Of a stretch of 64,000 bases of DNA, positions 18,981 to 30,053 are shown in pieces. This DNA is from Halalkalibacter alkaliphilus (GTDB lineage: Bacteria > Bacillota > Bacilli > Bacillales > Bacillaceae_D), in contig NZ_JAKRYL010000011.1 of assembly GCF_023555415.1 (NCBI RefSeq), positions 1 through 64,000 on the forward strand. Reading direction: 5' to 3'. Below the pieces are notes generated by a model. It was not told where the DNA came from. It worked only from the letters and a program-made list of their open reading frames with translations, and did not search any database. The translations under genes and the position numbers were made by a program. Numbering within the stretch: the first letter of the stretch is position 1; each line of letters begins with the position of its first letter.

Positions 18981-19695
18981 TGACTGGGGGCTCCTCCAAT
19001 TTATAGCCAAGTCCCCGAATTGTTTTAATATAAGTAGGCTTTTTTGTATTTGCTTCAATTTTTTCACGAAGGTGACTTATGTGAACATCCACTATCCTCG
19101 TGTCACCAACAAATTCATAATTCCAAACTGCGTTTAATAACTGATCTCTCGTTAATACACGCCCTTTATGATTAGCTAAATAGAGTAATAATTCAAATTC
19201 TTTAGGTGTTAATTCCAGTGCATTTTTTTTGAAAAACACTTCGTAATTATCTGGATAGATTTCCACCTCTCCAAATTTAATAACATTTTCTGTTGAAGCT
19301 TGACTTGTGTTCGTTTCTAAAAGGACAGGTTGTGCTCTTCTTAGGATAGCTCGAACTCTTGCAACCACTTCCCGCGGGCTAAATGGCTTCGTCATATAAT
19401 CGTCTGCTCCAAGTTCTAATCCTAATACTTTATCGAATTCGTCATCTTTTGCTGTAAGCATTAAAATTGGAGTTGTTACCTTATTTTGTCTAAGTTGCTT
19501 ACAGACATCTAAGCCATCCATTTCAGGTAACATTAAATCAAGAACGAGTAAATCAAATGATTCTGTGGTGGCCAATTCGAAAGCCTTTGCACCATCCATT
19601 GCTGTCGTGACATCAAAACCCGCTTGCTCTAAGTTAAACTCCAATAACGTAACAATGGATTCTTCATCATCGACAATTAACAAACGCTGTGACAT
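18973..19695 (-). CDS. phoP: Phosphate-response regulator PhoP
   Basis: OmpR-family response regulator of the phosphate-starvation regulon. The receiver domain (1-120) has the acidic pocket at Asp9/Asp10, phospho-acceptor Asp53 in VLDLMLPEMD and the switch Lys in TKPFSP. A winged-helix DNA-binding domain covers about 135-235 (LTPKEFELLLYL, GDTRIVDVHISHLREKI). The 240-residue length is normal. The ribosome site GGGAGG precedes the ATG. It forms an operon with phoR. I did not find clear TTAACA repeat pairs for PhoP in its upstream region. Confidence 0.97.
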   Translation of the reverse strand: MSQRLLIVDDEESIVTLLEFNLEQAGFDVTTAMDGAKAFELATTESFDLLVLDLMLPEMDGLDVCKQLRQNKVTTPILMLTAKDDEFDKVLGLELGADDYMTKPFSPREVVARVRAILRRAQPVLLETNTSQASTENVIKFGEVEIYPDNYEVFFKKNALELTPKEFELLLYLANHKGRVLTRDQLLNAVWNYEFVGDTRIVDVHISHLREKIEANTKKPTYIKTIRGLGYKLEEPPVNV

Positions 19696-19828
19696 ACTAA
19701 TCCTCCCAAACTCGTTTCAAAAAACGAGTAAATGTAACGGTCCACCCTGCTATATCCCTAATGGGTTCTTTCTATTTCTATTATTAGTATAGCAAAGTAT
19801 CGGATAATTGCTATCAAGAAAAACAAAA

Positions 19829-19868
19829 AAGGTATCCCAAAGGCCCGGTTTGACCTTTAGAATACCCC
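19829..19868 (-). terminator. Terminator after mdh
   Basis: GGTATCCCAAAGG (19831-19843) pairs with CCTTTAGAATACC (19854-19866), and the minus strand continues into a T-run. Its apex AAAGGCCCGGTTTGACCTTT belongs to the shared terminator family. Confidence 0.85.
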
Positions 19869-19878
19869 GAATTATTAA

Positions 19879-20823
19879 TTATGTTGACGGTAAAGCCGCC
19901 ATAACACTGCGAACAGATTCAACTGATTTAGCTAATGCTGCTTTCTCATCGTCTGTTAAATCAAGTTCGATGATTCTTTCAATTCCATCTCCACCTAAGA
20001 TCGTCGGAACACCTACATATAGATCCTCATAACCATACTCACCTTCTAAGTAAGCAATTGTAGGAATTACACGTTTCTTATCTTTAATAATCGCCTCAAC
20101 CATCTGAGTTAGAGATGCAGCGGGTGCATAGTATGCACTTCCATTTCCAAGAAGACCTACGATTTCTCCGCCACCTTTACGAGTACGCTCAACAATCGCA
20201 TCTATACGATCTTTTGGGATGAGCTTTTCAAGCGGGACTCCACCTGCAGCCGAATAGCGAATAAGTGGTACCATATCATCTCCGTGTCCACCAAGAACAA
20301 AACCAGTAATATCTTCAACTGAGAGGTTAAGCTCTTGAGCAACAAACGTACGGAATCTTGCTGTATCTAGTACACCAGATTGACCAATAACACGATTTTT
20401 AGGGAATCCGGATTCCTTAAATACCGTATATGTCATTGCATCTGCTGGATTTGTTAAAACGATAATATAGCAGTTCGGAGAATATTTCACTACCTCTTTT
20501 GTGACTGCTTTCATTATACCTGCATTTGTGTTAACTAAATCATCACGGCTCATGCCTGGCTTACGTGCAATCCCTGCAGTTATGACAACTACATCAGAAT
20601 CTTTCGTATCTTCGTAGTTAGAAGTGCCAATGATATTGGAATCTATTCCAGCTACTGGTGTTGATTCAAGCATATCTAATGCTTTTCCTTTTGTAGGGCC
20701 TTCCATCTGAGGAATATCTAAAAGAACAACATCGCCTAACTCTTTCTGTGCAACCATTAGAGCAGTTGTAGCTCCTGTGAAACCTCCACCGATCACGGAA
20801 ATCTTTCTACGTTTAATTGCCAT
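19879..20823 (-). CDS. mdh: Malate dehydrogenase
   Basis: NAD-dependent oxidation of malate to oxaloacetate in the TCA cycle. This is the LDH-like MDH type. The Rossmann motif [10 protein letters not shown] lies at the N-terminus, followed by the LDIPQMEG strand. The substrate loop has [16 protein letters not shown] with its arginines, and the catalytic His is in GGHGDDMV. The start at 20823 (MAIKRRK) gives about 10 bases to GGGGTG; an in-frame ATG two codons earlier is too close. Length 314. It follows icd and citZ as in other bacilli, but the array at 20865-21319 lies between mdh and icd. Confidence 0.96.
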   Translation of the reverse strand: MAIKRRKISVIGGGFTGATTALMVAQKELGDVVLLDIPQMEGPTKGKALDMLESTPVAGIDSNIIGTSNYEDTKDSDVVVITAGIARKPGMSRDDLVNTNAGIMKAVTKEVVKYSPNCYIIVLTNPADAMTYTVFKESGFPKNRVIGQSGVLDTARFRTFVAQELNLSVEDITGFVLGGHGDDMVPLIRYSAAGGVPLEKLIPKDRIDAIVERTRKGGGEIVGLLGNGSAYYAPAASLTQMVEAIIKDKKRVIPTIAYLEGEYGYEDLYVGVPTILGGDGIERIIELDLTDDEKAALAKSVESVRSVMAALPST

Positions 20824-20864
20824 AGTCATGCACCCCGTTTTTTAGTTTTGTATCCTACTCATTG

Positions 20865-21319
20865 AAACCCAAAAGGGAAAAGCGCCCTTTTATACCGAAA
20901 CAGTGCGTACATCTTTGCAATGGCTTCTCTCGCCGTGCGCCTTTCGAGAAGTGCACTCGAAAGGCTTAAAACATTACGGCGGCTCCGCTCATTGCTTCGA
21001 TTTAAACCCAAAAGGGAAAAGCGCCCTTTTCAGACGAAACAGTGCGATCATTTTTGCAATGGCTTCTCTCGCCGTGCGCCTTTCGAGAAGTGCACTCGAA
21101 AGGCTTAAAACATTACGGCGGCTCCGCTCATTGCTTCGATTTAAACCCAAAAGGGAAAAGCGCCCTTTTATACCGAAACAGTGCGTACATCTTTGCAATG
21201 GCTTCTCTCGCCGTGCGCCTTTCGAGAAGTGCACTCGAAAGGCTTAAAACATTACGGCGGCTCCGCTCATTGCTTCGATTTAAACCCAAAAGGGAAAAGC
21301 GCCCTTTTGGGTTTAAATC
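20865..21319 (-). repeat. Three tandem 139-bp repeats ending in the icd 3' hairpin
   Basis: AAACCC marks recur at 20865, 21004, 21143 and 21282, exactly 139 bp apart. Read on the minus strand from icd, a perfect 18-bp hairpin (21302-21319 with 21277-21294) abuts the stop codon. Then comes module, hairpin right arm, module, arm, module, arm. Each module runs GCAATG...CATTGC with stems CGCCGT/ACGGCG and GCCTTTCGAG/CTCGAAAGGC. The copies are nearly identical, so amplification is recent. No spacers differ between copies, so this is not a CRISPR array. The short open frames inside lack ribosome sites. Confidence 0.95.
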
Positions 21320-22588
21320 TTAAAGGTTTTTAATTAATTCCTCTGCAAATCCTGAGCAAGATACTTCAGTTGCTCCGTCCATTAGACGTGCAAAGTCATA
21401 TGTTACAACTTTACTTGCAATTGTTTTATCCATTGAAGCCATGATAAGGTCTGCTGCTTCGAACCAACCTAAGTGACGAAGCAATAACTCACCTGAAAGA
21501 AGAACAGATGATGGGTTTACTTTATCAAGACCAGCATATTTAGGCGCAGTACCATGAGTAGCTTCAAAAATAGCATGTCCTGAGTCGTAGTTAATGTTTG
21601 CTCCAGGAGCAATTCCAATTCCGCCAACCTGTGCTGCAAGTGCATCAGAGATGTAGTCACCATTTAAGTTCATTGTTGCTACAACATCAAACTCTTTTGG
21701 ACGTGTTAAGATTTGTTGTAAGAAGATATCAGCAATTGAATCTTTTACAATGATTTTTCCAGCAGCTTCTGCTTCTTGTTGAGCTTTGTTTGCAGCTTCC
21801 TTGCCTTCTGTTTCTACGATTTTATCGTATTGAGCCCATGTAAATACTTTGTCTCCGAATTCGCGCTCAGCCACTTCATAACCCCAGTTTTTGAATGCTC
21901 CTTCAGTAAACTTCATGATATTTCCTTTGTGTACAAGTGTAACACTCTTACGACCTTCATCAAGAGCATACTGAATCGCTGCACGAACTAGTCGGTCTGT
22001 TCCTTCTTGAGACACAGGCTTAATACCAATTCCAGACGTTTCAGGGAAACGAATCTTGCTAACGCCCATTTCATTTTGTAAGAACTCGATAAGCTTCTTC
22101 ACTTCATCAGAACCTTCTTTATACTCAATTCCAGCATAAATATCTTCTGAATTTTCACGGAAGATAACCATATCTGTATCTTCAGGACGTTTTACAGGTG
22201 AAGGAACCCCCTGGAAATAACGTACCGGACGAAGACAAACATATAAATCAAGCTCTTGACGTAGTGCAACGTTTAAAGAGCGGATACCGCCACCAATTGG
22301 TGTAGTTAAAGGTCCTTTAATAGCAATCATATATTCACGTACTGCATCTAATGTTGCTTCTGGAAGCCACTCACCTGTTTGATTATATGCTTTTTCACCA
22401 GCTAAAATTTCTTTCCACTCAATTTTCTTCTCACCATTGTATGCTTTTTCAACTGCAGCATCTAATACACGGGAAGCAGCTGCCCAGATATCAGGTCCAA
22501 TTCCATCTCCTTCAATGTAAGGTACGATTGGGTTGTTTGGTACGTCTAGGACTCCATTGTTTACTTTAATTACTTGACCGTTTGACAT
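21320..22588 (-). CDS. icd: Isocitrate dehydrogenase (NADP)
   Basis: Oxidative decarboxylation of isocitrate to 2-oxoglutarate in the TCA cycle. The 422-residue protein has the substrate loop [17 protein letters not shown], with the Ser that is phosphorylatable in E. coli and the substrate-binding Arg residues. The metal-binding region is [17 protein letters not shown], and the cofactor loop [11 protein letters not shown] follows. AGGAGGTAATTAAGC precedes the ATG. It lies between citZ and mdh in the conserved citZ-icd-mdh order. Its 3' end passes directly into the repeat array, which may influence how much transcription continues to mdh. Confidence 0.97.
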   Translation of the reverse strand: MSNGQVIKVNNGVLDVPNNPIVPYIEGDGIGPDIWAAASRVLDAAVEKAYNGEKKIEWKEILAGEKAYNQTGEWLPEATLDAVREYMIAIKGPLTTPIGGGIRSLNVALRQELDLYVCLRPVRYFQGVPSPVKRPEDTDMVIFRENSEDIYAGIEYKEGSDEVKKLIEFLQNEMGVSKIRFPETSGIGIKPVSQEGTDRLVRAAIQYALDEGRKSVTLVHKGNIMKFTEGAFKNWGYEVAEREFGDKVFTWAQYDKIVETEGKEAANKAQQEAEAAGKIIVKDSIADIFLQQILTRPKEFDVVATMNLNGDYISDALAAQVGGIGIAPGANINYDSGHAIFEATHGTAPKYAGLDKVNPSSVLLSGELLLRHLGWFEAADLIMASMDKTIASKVVTYDFARLMDGATEVSCSGFAEELIKNL

Positions 22589-22707
22589 GCTTAATTACCT
22601 CCTAAATATTCAAAAAAGTTTAAATTAACACTTACTCTATTATGTTGCTATTCTTTCTACCAAATGTCAATCTATGTACAGGGAGGAATCCCCCCCAGAG
22701 TACGCTA

Positions 22708-23823
22708 TTAACGCTGTTCAATTGGAATATAGGTTTGTTTATTCGGTCCAATATATTCAGCACGCGGACGAATTAGTCTGTTATTGCTATACTGTTCTAG
22801 AATATGCGCTAACCATCCAGATGCACGGCTTACCGCAAAGATCGGTGTAAATAAATCATGCTTAATCCCTAAGCTATGATAGACACTAGCCGAATAGAAA
22901 TCCACATTAGGAAGTAGCCCTTTTTCACTCGTTACCATTTCATTAATCTTCTTAGACATTTCATACCACTTTGTCTCACCTGTTATTTCCGTTAATCGCT
23001 TAGACATCTCACGTAAATGCTTTGCACGCGGATCTCCATCTTTATAAACGCGGTGACCAAAGCCCATAATTTTTTCTTTGTTATCTAACGCCTTGCGGAT
23101 ATATGGTTCCACATTTTCCACACTGCCAATTTCAGATAGCATGTTCATTACGGCTTCATTAGCACCACCGTGCAGCGGACCTTTTAAAGCTCCAATTGCC
23201 GCAGTAATACCAGAGTATACATCAGAAAGAGTTGCTACACAGACACGTGCAGTAAACGTTGAAGCATTTAACTCATGGTCAGCATGTAGCACTAACGCTT
23301 TATTAAATGCATTCACTGCAATTTCGTCTGGCTCATTACCAGTTAACATGTAAAGAAAGTTCGCAGCAAAACCTAGATCCTTACGTGGGGCCACTGGCTC
23401 TAATCCCTCGCGTATCCTTGAAAACGCTGTCACTATTGTTGGGATTTGTGCTTGTATCTTGATTGCCTTACGACGGTTTGCAGCCTCATCCATTACATCT
23501 GCTTCTTCATCAAATAATGCCAGACTTGAAATCGCTGTACGAAGGGCAGCCATTGGGTGAACCTTGTTAATTGGGTATGCCTTCATTTGGTCAATTATCT
23601 GTTTTGGTATTTCAGCATGGTTGGCAAGCTCCTGAGTAAAATGACTAAGTTCATTTTCTTTTGGTAATGCCCCATTCCAAAGGAGGTATATAACCTCTTC
23701 AAAACTCGCATTATCTGCTAAATCATCAATATCATATCCTTGGTAAGTAAGGACACTTTCAATGATGGAGCTAACACTTGATTGCGTTGCTACAATACCT
23801 TCTAGACCACGAGTTGTACTCAC
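22708..23823 (-). CDS. citZ: Citrate synthase
   Basis: Condenses acetyl-CoA and oxaloacetate to citrate. The 371-residue protein is the short Gram-positive type. It carries the catalytic His of HADHELNAST, the GPLHGGANEAVM segment, the MGFGHRVYKDGDPR signature and the active-site Asp in NVDFYSASVYHSLG. Translation starts at GTG (23821-23823), with AAAGGAGAGG upstream. It is first of the citZ-icd-mdh group. B. subtilis citZ is controlled by CcpA and CcpC; no operator was identified here. Confidence 0.96.
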   Translation of the reverse strand: MSTTRGLEGIVATQSSVSSIIESVLTYQGYDIDDLADNASFEEVIYLLWNGALPKENELSHFTQELANHAEIPKQIIDQMKAYPINKVHPMAALRTAISSLALFDEEADVMDEAANRRKAIKIQAQIPTIVTAFSRIREGLEPVAPRKDLGFAANFLYMLTGNEPDEIAVNAFNKALVLHADHELNASTFTARVCVATLSDVYSGITAAIGALKGPLHGGANEAVMNMLSEIGSVENVEPYIRKALDNKEKIMGFGHRVYKDGDPRAKHLREMSKRLTEITGETKWYEMSKKINEMVTSEKGLLPNVDFYSASVYHSLGIKHDLFTPIFAVSRASGWLAHILEQYSNNRLIRPRAEYIGPNKQTYIPIEQR

Positions 23824-24041
23824 GTTAACCTCTCCTTTTCTCTAATATCATAAACTTCCTCTAACTAGTAAGTGCTTACACTCCCTATGGAGAGAGAAAG
23901 CTACGCTATGTAAGAAGGATGCTCACAAGTTCCATTATAACGATTTATTACGCTTTTGTGAACGTTTTCGTGGAAAGTAATTAATAAATTCTAAAACCTT
24001 AACCTGTACCATTATTCTGATTCTTTAAAAGGAGCTTTCAC

Positions 24042-24515
24042 TCATCCTCCGAGATGAGTGAAAAAATGAACTATTTTCATTGCAAGATAAGCTATTCCTG
24101 CCCCAATTAGTGGTCCAACTGCAACCCCATTAAATAAGGCAACAGCTAAAATCGTACCAAAGACTAACGCAGTCGTTATATGCGGATCATTTTTTAGTAA
24201 ATCAATACCGCTCGCAGCAATAATAGCAACTAAAATTCCTGCACCTAGTGCAATCCATGCATATGACGACTTAACAGCTTCTCCTAATTGCTTAAAACCT
24301 ATTTCACCTGTGACAATTGGCGTTAAAACCGCAATTGTAATAATTGTGACTCCAATATTTATTCCCTTTTGCTGAAAAAGAGGGAATAGTTTATCACCCA
24401 GTCCTATCCATTTGATAACTAGTAAAAATAGAACAGCTACAATTAGAGATTGGTTTTTTGCGGCAACAGCCACAAGTAACAAAATCAACATAAATACGGA
24501 TGCTTGTGAGAACAA
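24042..24515 (-). CDS. ytwI: DUF441 integral membrane protein YtwI
   Basis: Small hydrophobic protein of 157 residues with about four to five membrane helices. It carries the conserved segments AKNQSLIVAV and IKWIGLGDKLFPLFQQKG of the DUF441 (YeaL/YtwI) family, whose function is unknown. The best start is TTG at 24515, with AAGGGG eight bases upstream, giving MFSQASVFML. An upstream GTG has no ribosome site and adds an atypical basic leader. It sits between citZ and fxsA as in bacilli; ytvI, usually nearby, is missing. Confidence 0.85.
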   Translation of the reverse strand: MFSQASVFMLILLLVAVAAKNQSLIVAVLFLLVIKWIGLGDKLFPLFQQKGINIGVTIITIAVLTPIVTGEIGFKQLGEAVKSSYAWIALGAGILVAIIAASGIDLLKNDPHITTALVFGTILAVALFNGVAVGPLIGAGIAYLAMKIVHFFTHLGG

Positions 24516-24637
24516 GTAACGCCCCTTCTTCCTCACTTACAGATACTGCAAGTGCACTTCATAGCAATTTAATTTTAACATAATATTGCTAATTCAGCTA
24601 CTATTCTAACTTCCTATCAAAAATAACTATCTATCCA

Positions 24638-25033
24638 TTACCTTCTTGTCATTATAACGAAATTTCCATTTTTTATCATTTGGTTAAACATTTTTAATAA
24701 GAAGCCTTTAGCAATCATTCGAGTTGCTGGGATCAATAAAAAGAAACCAATAGCATCGGTAATAAACCCTGGAGTTAATAAAACAACCCCACCTACTAAA
24801 ATACAAATTCCATCTAAAATGACACCGCTTGGCAATTGGCCTTGCTGTGTTTGAAGCTGTGCAAGTCTCAATGCTTGTAACCCTTCTTTTTTTGCAAGCC
24901 AAGCACCTAGTACGCCTGTAGCAATGATCAACAAGATCGTAGGCCAAACCCCAAGGATATTCCCAGATAAAATTAAAACGGCAATTTCAAGGGCAGGTAC
25001 AATAATAATTAACAACAATAATAATCGAAACAT
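24638..25033 (-). CDS. fxsA: FxsA family membrane protein
   Basis: Four-helix membrane protein of 131 residues with the FxsA-type core (EIAVLILSGNILGVWPTILL and GVVLLTPGFITDAIG). In E. coli FxsA overproduction relieves phage T7 exclusion by F plasmid; the Bacillus role is not known. The start at 25033 (MFRLLLLL) follows AAGGAGCAGAGA. The longer frame to 25060 lacks a ribosome site. It lies just downstream of pyk but after a strong terminator. Confidence 0.87.
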   Translation of the reverse strand: MFRLLLLLIIIVPALEIAVLILSGNILGVWPTILLIIATGVLGAWLAKKEGLQALRLAQLQTQQGQLPSGVILDGICILVGGVVLLTPGFITDAIGFFLLIPATRMIAKGFLLKMFNQMIKNGNFVIMTRR

Positions 25034-25087
25034 TCTCTGCTCCTTCCTAATTTCATTCAATCATTGGCGAAATTAGCTTTTATACGT

Positions 25088-25120
25088 AAAGAGGAGAAGG
25101 GAACTCCCTTCTCCTCACCT
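25088..25120 (-). terminator. Terminator after pyk
   Basis: GAGGAGAAGG (25091-25100) and CCTTCTCCTC (25107-25116) form a strong hairpin 9 bp past the pyk stop codon. The T-run beyond it on the minus strand is short (TTT). Confidence 0.8.
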
Positions 25121-25124
25121 TAAA

Positions 25125-26879
25125 TTATAGTACACTTGTGTGACCTCTGTAAATGTCGCCTCGAGCACTATCAACCGTGATTTCTTCGCCGTCTGTAAAT
25201 AGCTCTAGAGCGCCTTGAACTCCTACGATAACTGGCGTACTCAAGTTCAAACCTACAACAGCTGCATGAGAAGTTAATCCACCTTCTTCAGTAATTACAG
25301 CAGCCGCTTTTTCAAAAGCAGGGATCATATCTTTATCAGTACTATACGTAACAAGGATTGACCCTTGTTTTGTTTTTTCATTCGCTTCTTCAGCAGAACG
25401 AGCAATGACTACACGACCAGCCGCTGAGCGACGTCCAATTCCTTGACCTTTAGCAATCACTTCGCCAATGACATGAACTTTCATAATATTCGTTGTACCT
25501 GACTCACCTACAGGTACACCTGCTGTAATAACAACAAGATCACCTTGTTTGATTGCTCCTGATTCGATCGCTGTTCCAATTGTTGAATCAAACATTTCAT
25601 CTGTTGATGAAGCTTCCTTACCTAGAATTGGTGTAACGCCCCAAACTAAGTTTAATTTGCGAATTACTTTAGGGTCACTCGCAACTGCTACAATTGGAGA
25701 TTTTGGACGATACTTCGATACAATACGTGCAGTATGTCCACTTTCTGTTGCAGACAAAATCACCGATGCAGATAAGTTAAAAGCTGTATGAGCAACCGAT
25801 TGGCCAATTGCACTCGTAATTGTAGTCGTTTCTTCTTTTGTTTTCTTACGAAGCATCGAAGCATAATTTAATGCTTGTTCAGTGCGAGTTGCAATGTTGT
25901 GCATTGTTTGTACAGACTCAACAGGATAATCACCAGCTGCCGTTTCACCAGAAAGCATAATCGCGTCTGTTCCATCAAAAATTGCGTTTGCAACATCACT
26001 TGCTTCTGCTCGAGTTGGCCTAGGGTTACGTTGCATAGAATCAAGCATTTGAGTCGCTGTAATAACTGGTTTAGCAACAGCATTACACTTTTTAATTAGT
26101 ACCTTTTGAACAAGTGGTACTTCTTCTGCAGGGATTTCTACACCAAGGTCACCTCGAGCTACCATTAAGCCATCAGAAACTTCTAAGATCTCATCAATGT
26201 TGTCTACCCCTTCTTGATTTTCAATCTTAGGGATGATATGAATTGCTTCTCCACCATTATTTTCTAGAAGCTCACGAATTTCAAGAACATCCGTTGCTCT
26301 ACGAACAAATGAAGCAGCAATAAAGTCTACTCCTTGTTCAATACCAAATTTAATATCAGCAGCATCCTTCTCCGTAATCCCTGGAAGATTAACGCTTACA
26401 TTCGGTACATTTACCCCTTTTTTGTTTTTCAATGTTCCACTGTTTAATACTTTTGTAACAAGTTGCCCATCACCGACTTCTGTTACTTCAAGTCCAATCA
26501 AACCATCATCTAGTAAAATTTTCGATCCAGGCTGAACATCGTTAATTAGGCCAGGATATGTAACAGAGATTTTCTTGTTGTTACCAACAACTTCCGTCAT
26601 TGACACAATTAGTTCGTCTCCAGCAACTAAATCCGCTACGCCACCTTCTAACGTTTGGGTACGAATTTCAGGTCCTTTCGTATCAAGCAAAATAGCAACC
26701 GTTTTTCCTGTTTTCTCTGCCGCTTCGCGGATGTTACGAATTCTTGCACCATGTTCTTCAAAGTCACCGTGTGAAAAGTTTAATCGTGCTACATTCATAC
26801 CTGCTTCAATTAAAGCCTCAAGTTTTTCAATTGACTCGCTTGCTGGACCTATCGTACATACTATTTTTGTTTTACGCAT
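25125..26879 (-). CDS. pyk: Pyruvate kinase with C-terminal PEP-utilising domain
   Basis: Last glycolytic step, PEP + ADP to pyruvate + ATP. The 584-residue protein has the standard TIM barrel: [13 protein letters not shown] at the N-terminus, the [12 protein letters not shown] signature and ATQMLDSM. The allosteric domain follows. An extra C-terminal domain of about 100 residues (near 480-584, with [13 protein letters not shown]) resembles the phosphohistidine domain of PEP-utilising enzymes, typical of Bacillaceae pyruvate kinases. A TAGGAGGATATT ribosome site precedes the ATG. pfkA lies upstream, as in a glycolytic operon. Confidence 0.97.
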   Translation of the reverse strand: MRKTKIVCTIGPASESIEKLEALIEAGMNVARLNFSHGDFEEHGARIRNIREAAEKTGKTVAILLDTKGPEIRTQTLEGGVADLVAGDELIVSMTEVVGNNKKISVTYPGLINDVQPGSKILLDDGLIGLEVTEVGDGQLVTKVLNSGTLKNKKGVNVPNVSVNLPGITEKDAADIKFGIEQGVDFIAASFVRRATDVLEIRELLENNGGEAIHIIPKIENQEGVDNIDEILEVSDGLMVARGDLGVEIPAEEVPLVQKVLIKKCNAVAKPVITATQMLDSMQRNPRPTRAEASDVANAIFDGTDAIMLSGETAAGDYPVESVQTMHNIATRTEQALNYASMLRKKTKEETTTITSAIGQSVAHTAFNLSASVILSATESGHTARIVSKYRPKSPIVAVASDPKVIRKLNLVWGVTPILGKEASSTDEMFDSTIGTAIESGAIKQGDLVVITAGVPVGESGTTNIMKVHVIGEVIAKGQGIGRRSAAGRVVIARSAEEANEKTKQGSILVTYSTDKDMIPAFEKAAAVITEEGGLTSHAAVVGLNLSTPVIVGVQGALELFTDGEEITVDSARGDIYRGHTSVL

Positions 26880-26927
26880 AATATCCTCCTACTTACTCAT
26901 ATATTTTTTTATTTACTTATCAATTAT

Positions 26928-26971
26928 TACCATACATCCGTTTTTGGAAACTGCTCACAGATGTATGGTAC
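26928..26971. repeat. Inverted repeat between pfkA and pyk
   Basis: TACCATACATC (26929-26939) and GATGTATGGTA (26961-26971) are perfect 11-bp inverted repeats around a 21-base loop. No T-run follows on the minus strand, so it is not a standard terminator. It may stabilise or divide the pfkA-pyk transcript. Confidence 0.6.
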
Positions 26972-26992
26972 CAGTCAAAATATCAAGAATCC

Positions 26993-27964
<972 letters not shown>

Positions 27965-28112
27965 TCAAACTCTGTAATAAAAATATATTATAAAGTTCAA
28001 TGCTAATAGCATGTGTACTTTTAGCCTCAATATAATTATGCACTTAAACATTTCCCATTTTTTAAAATACCACTTTAACGAATTGAATACAATACAGTTA
28101 ATTCCAGCACAA

Positions 28113-28143
28113 AAAGTGCTTTCACAAAAATCGAAAGCACTTA
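28113..28143 (-). terminator. Terminator overlapping the accA stop codon
   Basis: AAGTGCTTTC and GAAAGCACTT pair around a 9-base loop just after, and partly over, the accA stop. A short T-run (TTTTT, interrupted) follows on the minus strand. Confidence 0.75.
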
Positions 28144-29124
28144 TCCTTTATCTACAGCTATGGTACCGTTTACATGCGTAAATTGTCCAATTTTTTTATA
28201 TTTTTCATAGCGTTGTTCAACGAGCTCTTCTTCAGTCAACTTAGAAAGTTGCGTAATAGAAACAGTTAAGACAGCATCAATAGCTTCGCTTTGTGCTGCA
28301 AGGTCTCTATGAGCCCCTCCCTTTACTTCACGAACTATCTCCTCGATGATACCAAGTTCCTTTAAGTCTGGAGCAGTAATTTTCATTGATTCGGCAGCCT
28401 TTTTTGCAAGAGAAGCATCTTTCCACAACAAGGCAGCTGCTCCCTCAGGAGAAATAACTGAATAGGTTGAATTTTCAAGCATGTGTAAATGGTTGCCGAC
28501 TCCAAGTGCAAGAGCACCTCCGCTTCCACCTTCACCAATTACGATGCAAACAACAGGGACCGTTAAACCTGCCATCTCCAATAAGTTTCTAGCAATGGCC
28601 TCGCTTTGTCCTCTTTCTTCCGCTGCTTTCCCTGGATACGCACCTTTTGTATCAATAAAACAAATGATTGGCCTTTTAAACTTCTCTGCTTGTTTCATCA
28701 AACGAAGTGCTTTTCGATATCCTTCTGGATGAGGCATCCCAAAATTACGGTGGATATTCTCTTTTGTATCCTTCCCGCGTTGATGACCAATTACAGTAAC
28801 TGGACGCCCTTTATATTTCGCTATACCACCTACAATAGCAGCGTCATCACCATATAGACGATCTCCATGCATTTCTAGAAAATCAGTAAATAATTCTCCA
28901 ATATAATCAAGAGTCGTAGGACGTTCACTGTGCCTAGCAATTTGAACACGTTCCCATGGCTGTAAATTTCCATATATATCACGCTCAAGTTGTTGTAAGC
29001 GCTTTTCAAGCTTTGTTATTTCATCAGTTAGATCAATTTCTTTTTCTTCCGTAAATGTTCGAAGTTCAGAAATTTTATTTTTTAATTCTACAATTGGTTT
29101 TTCAAATCCCAATTCACTTGCCAT
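28141..29124 (-). CDS. accA: Acetyl-CoA carboxylase carboxyltransferase subunit alpha
   Basis: With AccD transfers CO2 from biotin to acetyl-CoA to form malonyl-CoA for fatty-acid synthesis. The 327-residue protein has an N-terminal coiled-coil region ([20 protein letters not shown]). The crotonase-fold carboxyltransferase domain follows, with [12 protein letters not shown] and the oxyanion-hole region [12 protein letters not shown]. It starts 14 bp after accD, so the two subunits are probably made from one transcript. Confidence 0.97.
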   Translation of the reverse strand: MASELGFEKPIVELKNKISELRTFTEEKEIDLTDEITKLEKRLQQLERDIYGNLQPWERVQIARHSERPTTLDYIGELFTDFLEMHGDRLYGDDAAIVGGIAKYKGRPVTVIGHQRGKDTKENIHRNFGMPHPEGYRKALRLMKQAEKFKRPIICFIDTKGAYPGKAAEERGQSEAIARNLLEMAGLTVPVVCIVIGEGGSGGALALGVGNHLHMLENSTYSVISPEGAAALLWKDASLAKKAAESMKITAPDLKELGIIEEIVREVKGGAHRDLAAQSEAIDAVLTVSITQLSKLTEEELVEQRYEKYKKIGQFTHVNGTIAVDKG

Positions 29125-29138
29125 GCTAAGACACCTCC

Positions 29139-29984
29139 TTATGAAGCATGAATATCCAATATTGTTGTTAGTAACTCTTTCATTTCAAGACGAGACACAA
29201 CACGATCTAATTGACCATGCTTCAATAGAAATTCAGCTGTCTGAAAGTCTTCTGGTAACTCTTGACGAATTGTTTGTTCGATAATGCGACGACCCGCAAA
29301 ACCGATTAACGCTTTAGGTTCAGCAAAATTATAATCTCCTAAGGAGGCAAAACTTGCAGAGACCCCTCCCGTTGTTGGATGAGTCATAATCGAAATAAAT
29401 AATCCTCCTTGACGACTTAGCTTCTCTAATGCAGCACTTGTCTTTGCCATTTGCATTAGACTTAAGACGCCTTCTTGCATTCTCGCTCCCCCTGAAGCAG
29501 AAAAGAGAATAAATGGAACACCCATTTCAATAGATTGCTCTACGGCTCTAGTAATTTTTTCTCCGACTACAGAACCCATACTTCCCATTCTGAACCTAGA
29601 GTCCATAACAGCCATTACTGCTCCGTAACCATTTATGGTTCCTTTCCCAGTAACGATGGCCTCATTTAAATCCGTTTTTTTACGGTCTGCCTCTAACTTT
29701 TCCTCATACGTTGGAAAGTCAAGCGGATTTTCCCCGATCATATCTTTATCAAATTCCACAAATGTCCCTTCATCAAACAAACTATCAAAGCGCTCGTATG
29801 CAGTCATTCGATGATGATGTCCACACGAGTCACAAACATATAAATTTTTCTTTAATTCTTTTGTGTACATAATCGTTCTACACGACGGACACTTTGTCAT
29901 TAGTCCTTCTGGAACTTCTTGTTTCGCTCGTTCTGAAGGGATTGTTGCATATCTTTTCTTTTTCTTCAAAAAATCCTTAAGCAT
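29139..29984 (-). CDS. accD: Acetyl-CoA carboxylase carboxyltransferase subunit beta
   Basis: Partner of AccA. The 281-residue protein has the N-terminal zinc ribbon with Cys32, Cys35, Cys51 and Cys54 (CPSC...CDSC). The carboxyltransferase domain follows, with [12 protein letters not shown] and [16 protein letters not shown]. Its start has GGTGGAAAAATGC upstream. A FadR-type regulator gene lies 70 bp upstream on the same strand. Confidence 0.97.
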   Translation of the reverse strand: MLKDFLKKKKRYATIPSERAKQEVPEGLMTKCPSCRTIMYTKELKKNLYVCDSCGHHHRMTAYERFDSLFDEGTFVEFDKDMIGENPLDFPTYEEKLEADRKKTDLNEAIVTGKGTINGYGAVMAVMDSRFRMGSMGSVVGEKITRAVEQSIEMGVPFILFSASGGARMQEGVLSLMQMAKTSAALEKLSRQGGLFISIMTHPTTGGVSASFASLGDYNFAEPKALIGFAGRRIIEQTIRQELPEDFQTAEFLLKHGQLDRVVSRLEMKELLTTILDIHAS

Positions 29985-30053
29985 TTTTCCACCTCATTCG
30001 CCTAAGCTAACTATTAATTCAGGATATGGCTCTGTCTCCGTAAATAGTACAAG

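Noticed and set aside
20865-21319. Possible CRISPR array
   Set aside because: The whole 139-bp unit repeats, with no variable spacers; the unit is far too long and no cas gene is present.
20903-21323. Overlapping short reading frames on both strands in the tandem repeats
   Set aside because: They repeat with the 139-bp unit, lack ribosome sites and cover palindromic, non-coding structure.
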